Assembly: GCA_041674345.1 (NCBI GenBank)
Contig: JBAYVY010000160.1
Coordinates: forward strand, 1-8,156
Reading direction: 5' to 3'
DNA: 8,156 bases
Source of the DNA: JBAYVY01 sp041674345
GTDB taxonomy: Bacteria > Planctomycetota > Phycisphaerae > Phycisphaerales > Zrk34
Shown here one piece after another: positions 1-4,659 of this stretch (within the stretch, counting starts at the first letter, position 1; each line of letters starts with the position of its first letter). A program made the position numbers and the translations under genes. The notes beneath the pieces were generated by a model. It was not told the origin of the DNA, made no database searches, and saw nothing but the letters and a program-made list of their open reading frames with translations.

Positions 1-660
1 GTGTTGATCGCGGGCAATTCGGTTCTTCAAATGCACGTTCAAACCGCGATGATGGACATCGGTTTTGAAAATCGCGCGACGATCCTTCGACTGTATCACG
101 GATTTCGCGGCGGCGATCGCCCCAAGAATGCCGAGCGGGAATTCGCGGAGGTTTGCGTCACACCGCGCGGCAACTACGAACCCTGGATGTTGTTCCGCAA
201 ACCCGTCGCCGAACGAACGATCGCTGAAAATCTGCGTCAATGGGAAACCGGGGGATTGCGAATGCTGGCGGGCGGCAAACCGCTGCCGGATGTGATCGCC
301 AGTTTCAAAACCCCCGCGCAAGAGCGACAAATCGCGGATCACCCTTCGCTTAAACCCCAGCACCTGCTCCGCATCTTCGTTCGCGCTCTGCTTCCTCTGG
401 GCAGAGGCGTCGTGCTTGATCCATTCATGGGCTCCGGCTCAACAATTGCGGCGGCGAAATGCCTTGGCGTGGACGCCATCGGCATCGAAGTGGATTCCCA
501 TTTTTTCGCCCTGGCTCAAAAAGCCGTTCCGCAACTCGCGGCACTGTACCCGGACATGCGGGGAGATGACCTGAACAATTCAGAATCACGAGCCGGCCAA
601 CACGAATATCCGCAAGAACAGGCCTTGTTCTCTGAACCTCAGGAACAATATCAGTCCTGA
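1..660 (+). CDS. Site-specific DNA methyltransferase (N4-cytosine/N6-adenine), 3' part
   Basis: This is the C-terminal part of a SAM-dependent DNA methyltransferase that modifies an amino group of A or C. Counting from base 1, residues 114-120 (HPSLKPQ) match motif X. Residues 140-148 (DPFMGSGST) are the SAM-binding motif I, followed by GIEVD at 161-165, the usual acidic partner. Motif X followed by motif I near the C-terminus is the beta-class order, so the catalytic DPPY/SPPY motif IV should lie upstream and is outside the window. Residues 33-100 (with HGFRGGDRPKNA and PRGNYEPW) would be the target-recognition and linker region. The first codon is GTG, but it more likely encodes an internal valine in a LIAGN strand than a start, so I treat the gene as 5'-partial. 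The last 35 residues are polar and probably disordered. No restriction enzyme gene follows, so it may be an orphan or regulatory methylase. It converges on the next gene with a 23-base gap. Confidence 0.88.
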   Translation: MLIAGNSVLQMHVQTAMMDIGFENRATILRLYHGFRGGDRPKNAEREFAEVCVTPRGNYEPWMLFRKPVAERTIAENLRQWETGGLRMLAGGKPLPDVIASFKTPAQERQIADHPSLKPQHLLRIFVRALLPLGRGVVLDPFMGSGSTIAAAKCLGVDAIGIEVDSHFFALAQKAVPQLAALYPDMRGDDLNNSESRAGQHEYPQEQALFSEPQEQYQS

Positions 661-683
661 AAGACCCGACAACAACATCAACA

Positions 684-2426
684 TCACCCCTCAAACTTCA
701 GCAACCGGCCCGGCGGCGGGGTGAGGTGATTGAGTTGCGCTTCGCCACTTCCGGTTCCGCTTCCGCTTTCGCTTCCGGGGGCGGGGGCGGGGGCGGGGGT
801 TGCCGCCGCGTGACCGTTGATGAAAACGTACCGAATCCCCGCCGGCGGCTGGGCGGGGTTCACGTAGGTCGCGCGATCTTCAATCGTCCGGGGGTCGAAC
901 AACACCAGATCGGCGAAGTAACCGTCACGAATCAATCCGCGATCCTTCAATCGCATGATCTTCGCCGGTAGGCCGGTCAACTTGTGTATCGCCGTCGGCA
1001 AGTCGAACCATTTCGCATCGCGGCACAACTGACCGAGTATCCTGCCGGGTGTGCCGAAGTCTCTGGGGTGCAGCCCGCCCCCGGAAGTTTCCCCCGAACA
1101 GCCGACACAATCATGGATGTGTGAATCGGAACCGATGCAGACCTCGGGCCAGTTCAGAATGGTCCGCATGTTGTCATCGGACATGGAGAAGTGAATGCCG
1201 GTGGTCGCGGCATGGTCGTCGATGAGCAGATCGAACGCGGCTTCCAATGCGTCCGTCTGACCGATATGCGAGGCCCACTTCGCCAGTGTTTTGCCCTGTG
1301 CGTCGCGCAGCGCGGGATTGTTCACCGCGCCGATCATCACCTTGTCGCACCACCCCCGAAAGTTGATGCCGCCGTCCAGTTCGATCTGTTCGCGCTGACG
1401 GATGCGTGCGGCCAGTTCATCGCGCGTTTTGCGATCCGTGAGTCGTTCGACAATGGCGCGGGGGCCGCCGCCCAATGCGTCGTTGGGCAACAGGATCACG
1501 GCCAGCGCGGTGCAACTGGCGGTGTACGGATAACGGTCGCCATGTATTTCAACACCGCGCCCCCGGAAGTTGTCCATACGTTTTCGCACATCGGCGAGTT
1601 TGTGCCAGTTGCGCGGACCTGCGGTTTTGATGTGGCTGTATTGGGCGCGGCAACCGGCTGCTTCGCACACGCCGAGAAACTCATCGAGCGCTTCGAGCAG
1701 TTGATCGCTTTCGCTTCGCAGATGCGAGGCATACAGCCCGCCGTGGTGCGCGACGACGTGGGCGAGTTCGACGATTTCATCGCGCTCGGCGAATGAGCCG
1801 GGGGCGTAAACCAGGCCGGTGGACAGCCCGAAGCAACCAAGTCGCATGGCGCGTTCGGTTTCGCGGACCATGCGTTGTCGTTCGCCGCGTGTGGCTTTGC
1901 GATCATCGACACCGACGATGGAGCCGTGCAGTGTGCCGTGGCCGAGCAGGACGCCCTGGTTGAGGGTCATGGGGTTTTGTTCGCATTTGCGGAAGTAGCC
2001 ATCGCCGGTTTCCCAGTCGATTTTTAAGTCGTGTCCCCGGAGGGCGTGTTCGTCCATGAGTTGGAGTTTCATGGCTCCGTAGAGGGGGAACGCGCCGAAG
2101 CCGCAGTTGCCGTTCAGTTCGGTGGTGTAACCCGCCAGCACCTTGCTTTCGCCGCCGGGCGCATACAACGCGGCGAAATCACTGTGACTGTGAATGTCGA
2201 TGAACCCCGGACAAACGACCAGCCCCGTGGCGTCGATGACGCGCTTCGCTTCGGTGGCGGGATTGACGCCGAGTACGATGCGATCATCGAGGATGCCGAT
2301 GGAGCGCAAAACCCCAGAACCCGGGGCGGCGCTCGAAGACTCGCTCTGCCCCGGCTTGTTGCTTCCGGGGGTGGGGGCATCCCCGGAAATGATGCGTCCG
2401 TGGTCGATGCGCACGTCGAGTTGCAT
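684..2426 (-). CDS. N-acyl-D-amino-acid deacylase (D-aminoacylase), amidohydrolase superfamily
   Basis: The protein (580 aa) should hydrolyse N-acyl-D-amino acids to a D-amino acid and a carboxylate in a metal-dependent TIM barrel. The metal and catalytic set of the D-aminoacylase family is visible: HxH at H79/H81 (GFIDIHSHSD), bridging-type C108 in NGNCGFG, H235 in ASHLRSE, H265 in YSHIKTAG and D434 in IGSDSH. The C-terminal small beta domain ends with a GYFADLVLFDP strand at about 502-511. The start MQLDVRIDHGRIISGD matches the usual first beta strand of the family, although no clear Shine-Dalgarno precedes it. It is longer than the typical 480-530 residues because of two low-complexity insertions. 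One lies at about 17-41, rich in Pro, Gly and Ser, and coincides with a GC-rich dispersed repeat. The other lies at about 541-568, rich in Ala-Pro and Gly-Ser, just before a PPGRLLK tail. Both are far from the active-site residues, so activity is probably kept. No signal peptide is seen, so it is probably cytoplasmic. It could be co-transcribed with the upstream peroxidase gene. Confidence 0.9.
   Translation of the reverse strand: MQLDVRIDHGRIISGDAPTPGSNKPGQSESSSAAPGSGVLRSIGILDDRIVLGVNPATEAKRVIDATGLVVCPGFIDIHSHSDFAALYAPGGESKVLAGYTTELNGNCGFGAFPLYGAMKLQLMDEHALRGHDLKIDWETGDGYFRKCEQNPMTLNQGVLLGHGTLHGSIVGVDDRKATRGERQRMVRETERAMRLGCFGLSTGLVYAPGSFAERDEIVELAHVVAHHGGLYASHLRSESDQLLEALDEFLGVCEAAGCRAQYSHIKTAGPRNWHKLADVRKRMDNFRGRGVEIHGDRYPYTASCTALAVILLPNDALGGGPRAIVERLTDRKTRDELAARIRQREQIELDGGINFRGWCDKVMIGAVNNPALRDAQGKTLAKWASHIGQTDALEAAFDLLIDDHAATTGIHFSMSDDNMRTILNWPEVCIGSDSHIHDCVGCSGETSGGGLHPRDFGTPGRILGQLCRDAKWFDLPTAIHKLTGLPAKIMRLKDRGLIRDGYFADLVLFDPRTIEDRATYVNPAQPPAGIRYVFINGHAAATPAPAPAPGSESGSGTGSGEAQLNHLTPPPGRLLKFEG
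737..800. repeat. Low-complexity CTTCCG/GGGGGC tract in the deacylase 3' end
   Basis: A run of cttccg and ttccgc units passes into four GGGGGC-type hexamers at about 776-799. Read on the minus strand inside the deacylase it encodes an Ala-Pro repeat followed by alternating Gly and Ser, a segment not expected in this family. It contains one copy of the dispersed CTTCCGGGGGC motif (771-782). Such a tract is likely to vary in length by slippage. Confidence 0.75.
2316..2357 (-). repeat. GC-rich palindromic repeat, long copy (inside the deacylase)
   Basis: On the minus strand this 42-base segment begins AAGCCGGGGCAGAGCGA and ends GCGCCGCCCCGGGTTCT. The inner CCGGGGC and GCCCCGG can pair as a hairpin. 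A 35-base copy lies at 7245-7279 on the opposite strand; it matches throughout apart from 7 bases missing in the centre. Here the repeat encodes most of an extra Pro/Gly/Ser-rich peptide between the first two beta strands of the deacylase (about residues 24-37). Confidence 0.8.
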
Positions 2427-2581
2427 ATGGGAATTGTATGCGAAAGGGAATAAATCACGAAAGGCGCGAAGAAGCGGGGAGGAACAGATAAAACATCAAT
2501 TTGGGATGAGCGAAACCCCCGTGCCTCCCGCGAACCCCCTGTGAAACCAACCCGCCGCCGCCGCTTTTTTTATGCTCCACC

Positions 2582-2653
2582 ATAACTTTGTTTTCACTGA
2601 AAACAAAGTTATTGACACCTCGGTTTCACTCGGTAAATACCGTGAAAAAACGC
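2582..2653. repeat. AT-rich double-hairpin element, copy A
   Basis: A 13-base-pair perfect stem (2582-2594 with 2600-2612, loop CACTG) is followed by ACTCGGTAAATACCGT (2628-2643), in which CGGT and ACCG can pair, and then by a run of A. The same arrangement occurs at 4199-4274, with an identical 31-base distance from the hairpin axis to the ACTCGGTAAATACCGT block. It sits in the 277-base gap between the peroxidase and the deacylase, both read on the minus strand. It could act as a transcript-end or processing hairpin, or be a small non-autonomous mobile element. It has no proper T-tract after the stem on the minus strand, so I do not call it a rho-independent terminator. The rest of the gap shows a T run at 2565-2571 and a small GC hairpin at 2686-2701, just past the peroxidase stop. 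Confidence 0.75.
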
Positions 2654-2703
2654 GGCTTGGTGGGGGTGACAAAGGTTGTTCGAGATGGCGCGATGGCGCC
2701 AAG

Positions 2704-3375
2704 TCAGTTCGCCTTCATCGCTTCTTCGATTGCATCGGTGAGTTGGGCGCTGTCGGGCGTCACGGCGGAGCGGAAGCGCGCGACGAGTTTGCCGCTGCGA
2801 TCCAGCAGGAACTTTTCAAAGTTCCATTTGACCGGGCCGGTTTCGGGCAAAGCGCCGGCATCGGCGGCGGCGATCAGGGCGCGGTAGAGCGGGCAGATGT
2901 CGTCGCCTGTGACGCTGACCTTGGCGAGCATGGGGAAGGTCACGCCATATGTGCGGGAGCAGAACTGGGCGATCTGTTCGTTGGAGCCGGGTTCCTGCCC
3001 GCCGAAGTTGTTGGCCGGGACGCCGATCAGCACGAAACCCTGATCCTTGTATTTTTGGTGGAGCGATTCGAGGGCGGGGTACTGCTTGGTGTAACCACAC
3101 TTGCTGGCGACGTTGACGAACAGGACGACCTTGCCGGCGTAATCGGCGAGATGGACCGGCTTGCCATCAATGCTGTTCATGGTGAAATCGAGCAGATTCG
3201 GTTCGGATGACCTGGCCGCCGCTTCACCGGAGGCCGCACTTCCGGGAGCTGCACTTCCGGGGGTCGCGCTTCCGGGGGCTGCACTTTTCCACGGCTCCGA
3301 AGACGATTCACCGCAGGCCACCAACAGAAACCCCAGCGCGATCGCGAATGAAACGACGACAAAACTCGGTAACAT
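2704..3375 (-). CDS. Glutathione peroxidase family protein, predicted lipoprotein
   Basis: This 223-residue thiol peroxidase should reduce hydrogen peroxide or organic hydroperoxides using thioredoxin or another thiol donor. From the chosen start, residues 1-20 form a hydrophobic signal segment ending in the lipobox LVAC, with lipidated Cys at 21. An Ala/Pro/Gly/Ser linker (about 31-58) is encoded by a 15-base tandem repeat. The peroxidase domain starts at about 60. The catalytic tetrad is visible: C93 in ASKCGYT (cysteine, not selenocysteine), Q127 in NNFGGQEPG, and W184 and N185 in VKWNFEKFL. C139 in QFCSRTYGVTFPM is also family-typical. The start at 3375 is preferred over the longer open frame to 3462: GGAG lies 7 bases upstream and the signal peptide then begins at the N-terminus. 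The lipobox places the protein on a membrane outside the cytoplasm, so it probably protects envelope lipids. It is divergent from the CPBP-like gene, with a 67-base gap. Confidence 0.92.
   Translation of the reverse strand: MLPSFVVVSFAIALGFLLVACGESSSEPWKSAAPGSATPGSAAPGSAASGEAAARSSEPNLLDFTMNSIDGKPVHLADYAGKVVLFVNVASKCGYTKQYPALESLHQKYKDQGFVLIGVPANNFGGQEPGSNEQIAQFCSRTYGVTFPMLAKVSVTGDDICPLYRALIAAADAGALPETGPVKWNFEKFLLDRSGKLVARFRSAVTPDSAQLTDAIEEAMKAN
3221..3284. repeat. 15-base tandem repeat in the peroxidase linker
   Basis: Three clear 15-base units (3236-3250, 3251-3265, 3266-3280) and a degenerate one (3221-3235) share the form GC(A/G)CTTCCGGG. On the minus strand they encode the five-residue repeat AAPGS, ATPGS, AAPGS and then a degenerate AASGE, the flexible linker between the lipid anchor and the peroxidase domain. 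Each clear unit carries one copy of the dispersed CTTCCGGG motif. Because the unit is a multiple of three, changes in copy number would keep frame. Confidence 0.9.
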
Positions 3376-3382
3376 GATGCGT

Positions 3383-3386
3383 CTCC
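3383..3386 (-). promoter_or_regulatory. Ribosome-binding site of the peroxidase gene
   Basis: GGAG (minus strand) lies 7 bases before the ATG at 3375. It is the main reason for choosing the start that puts the lipoprotein signal peptide at the N-terminus. Confidence 0.7.
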
Positions 3387-3442
3387 GTGAAACGGTTGAA
3401 CGATGGATTCGGTGAACCGACACTGACGATAGGACGCTGAAC

Positions 3443-4111
3443 ATGGGGCGGACAAGTCGCAACCGCGTTTACCTGATCGTGGAATTGTTCGCGGTGTTCG
3501 TGGCGCTGCCGGGGTTGCTGGCGTTGCGACAATGGCTTGATCTGATGCCGGGGCTGCGCATTCCGCTGATTCCCGCGATCTGGCTGGTCGCCGTGTGCTG
3601 CCTGGGGTGGCTGCTGCGCCAGCGCGATTTCGACCGGCGAAATTTCGGGCTGGGGTCTGATGACAACTTCCGCCAATATCTTCCGGGGGTGCTGATTCGA
3701 TTCGTGATCCTCGGCTCGATCCTCGCGCTGGTGGTCTATCGCTTCCAGCCCGATATCTGGCTGAGTTTGCCCCGGCGGTATCCCCGCCTCTGGCTGCTCA
3801 TCCTGTTCGCCTATCCGATTCTTTCCGTCTATCCGCAGGGCATCGTCTGGCGGGCGTTCATCCTGCATCGCTACCGTTCGCTGATCCCCAATCCGATCGT
3901 CATGCTCATCGTCGCCGGCGTGCTGTTCAGCTTCGGCCACATCGTGCTGCTCAACGAAGTCGCCCTCGCCATCACCCTGGTCGGCGGGCTGATGTTCACC
4001 CGCACCTATCAGCGCACCGGCTCGCTCCTGCTGGCCGGGATCGAACATGCCCTCTACGGCGACCTGGCGTTCACCCTCGGCCTGGGCGCGTTCCTCTATC
4101 GCCATATCTGA
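3443..4111 (+). CDS. CPBP (CAAX protease/bacteriocin-processing) family membrane protein, motif 1 degenerate
   Basis: This 222-residue integral membrane protein has hydrophobic segments at roughly 8-27, 40-58, 82-99, 115-130, 150-168, 173-187 and 194-218. It fits the CPBP family of intramembrane metalloproteases, in particular the subfamily with a SVYPQE-type first motif. Motif 2 is present as F162-x3-H166 in LFSFGHI, and motif 3 as H202 in EHALYGDLAF, with D207 nearby. Motif 1, normally EExxxR or QExxxR, reads Q132-G133-IVW-R137, so the catalytic glutamate is missing. Either the protein is a non-proteolytic family member or another residue takes over. The codon is GGC, two changes from either Glu codon, so a single sequencing error is unlikely. 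AGGA at 3431-3434 lies 8 bases before the ATG. It is divergent from the peroxidase gene; the 67-base gap shows no convincing promoter by eye. Confidence 0.82.
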   Translation: MGRTSRNRVYLIVELFAVFVALPGLLALRQWLDLMPGLRIPLIPAIWLVAVCCLGWLLRQRDFDRRNFGLGSDDNFRQYLPGVLIRFVILGSILALVVYRFQPDIWLSLPRRYPRLWLLILFAYPILSVYPQGIVWRAFILHRYRSLIPNPIVMLIVAGVLFSFGHIVLLNEVALAITLVGGLMFTRTYQRTGSLLLAGIEHALYGDLAFTLGLGAFLYRHI

Positions 4112-4198
4112 TCGCAAAACCGCGAAAACCAGAATCGTCACAAACACCCTCCCCATAAAGCTCCACGAAACCGGTCACCCCAAGCACCTTTTCAACGC

Positions 4199-4274
4199 CG
4201 GAACGATTACTTTGTTTTCAGTGCAAACAAAGTAATCGTTCCGATCATTTTACTCGGTAAATACCGTTAAAAAA
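4199..4274. repeat. AT-rich double-hairpin element, copy B
   Basis: A perfect 19-base-pair stem (4199-4217 with 4225-4243, loop TCAGTGC) is followed by ACTCGGTAAATACCGT (4252-4267) and a run of A. It is a diverged direct copy of the element at 2582-2653. Between the two copies, the base pair A2584-T2610 becomes T4208-A4234, so pairing is kept. This copy lies 87 bases after the stop of the CPBP-like gene and could end or stabilise that transcript. A few T follow the stem (4247-4251), too weak for a confident terminator call. Confidence 0.78.
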
Positions 4275-4527
4275 TGCGCTGATACCCGACCGGGTAAGTT
4301 CTGGTTTCCCCCGTCTTAACCCTCTTCACGCCCTCCCGGCCCATTCCAACATAATGTTTTTCTAACTCGTCCCTGACCGTCCGTTAATCAACCAAATGTA
4401 ACCTTATTGACAGCAAGGACGCCCACGGAATTGTCTCGACGCCAGGATCACATTCGCCACGGAAGGCCAATGTCCATGACGCCCCCCACGACCCCGGCAA
4501 TCACCCCGTTGCGCTATCGCCACGCCA

Positions 4528-4549
4528 AAGCCGAGCGAGTCTTCGGCTT
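4528..4549 (+). repeat. Hairpin fragment related to the GC-rich palindromic repeat
   Basis: AAGCCGA (4528-4534) pairs with TCGGCTT (4543-4549) around an 8-base loop. It shares the 13-mer GAGCGAGTCTTCG (4533-4545) with the centre of the deacylase copy (2334-2346, minus strand). That 13-mer spans the bases missing from the copy in the GT4 gene. Confidence 0.65.
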
Positions 4550-4659
4550 GCGAAACTTTCGGGGGCCGGGGACCGCGACTTGGATTATTTGCCGCCCAGC
4601 CCCACACGTATTCCAACACGCCCCTACAACTTCCGGGGGCAGGAAAGGCCCGGTGACTC

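Larger units (their letters stand above)
4112..4659. other. 548-base non-coding gap with repeat elements
   Basis: I see no convincing gene here; the open frames are short, compositionally biased and have no recognisable domain. The gap contains the second AT-rich hairpin element (4199-4274), a GC-rich hairpin related to the dispersed palindrome (4528-4549), and two copies of the CTTCCGGGGGC-type motif (4555-4566, 4629-4640). The stretch 4275-4500 is otherwise featureless apart from TTGACA at 4407-4412, which has no good -10 partner. A promoter for the downstream PHP gene should lie somewhere here but cannot be placed. Confidence 0.7.

Noticed and set aside
1..3. GTG at base 1 as the true start of the methyltransferase
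   Set aside because: The beta-class motif order requires a catalytic motif upstream, so the gene must continue beyond the left edge.
1191..1796. Plus-strand open frame (201 codons) inside the deacylase
   Set aside because: It is antisense to the conserved deacylase core with its catalytic histidines and has no recognisable motif or ribosome-binding site.
2612..2640. TTGACA followed 17 bases later by AAATAC, a possible promoter within hairpin element A
   Set aside because: The -10 match is weak, it would read into the 3' end of the peroxidase gene on the wrong strand, and the TTGACA is not kept in element B.
2704..3375. Selenocysteine in the glutathione peroxidase
   Set aside because: The catalytic position is encoded as cysteine (C93), with no in-frame TGA.
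3308..4156. Minus-strand open frame (282 codons) opposite the CPBP-like gene
   Set aside because: It is rich in Gln, Glu, His and Arg, the typical complement of a hydrophobic gene on the other strand, and it overlaps the start of the peroxidase gene.
2582..4274. CRISPR or tandem array built from the hairpin elements
   Set aside because: There are only two copies, 1.6 kb apart, with no regular spacing or spacers.
4407..4435. TTGACA upstream of the PHP gene
   Set aside because: The hexamer at the right distance (ATTGTC) is a poor -10, so no promoter can be placed.
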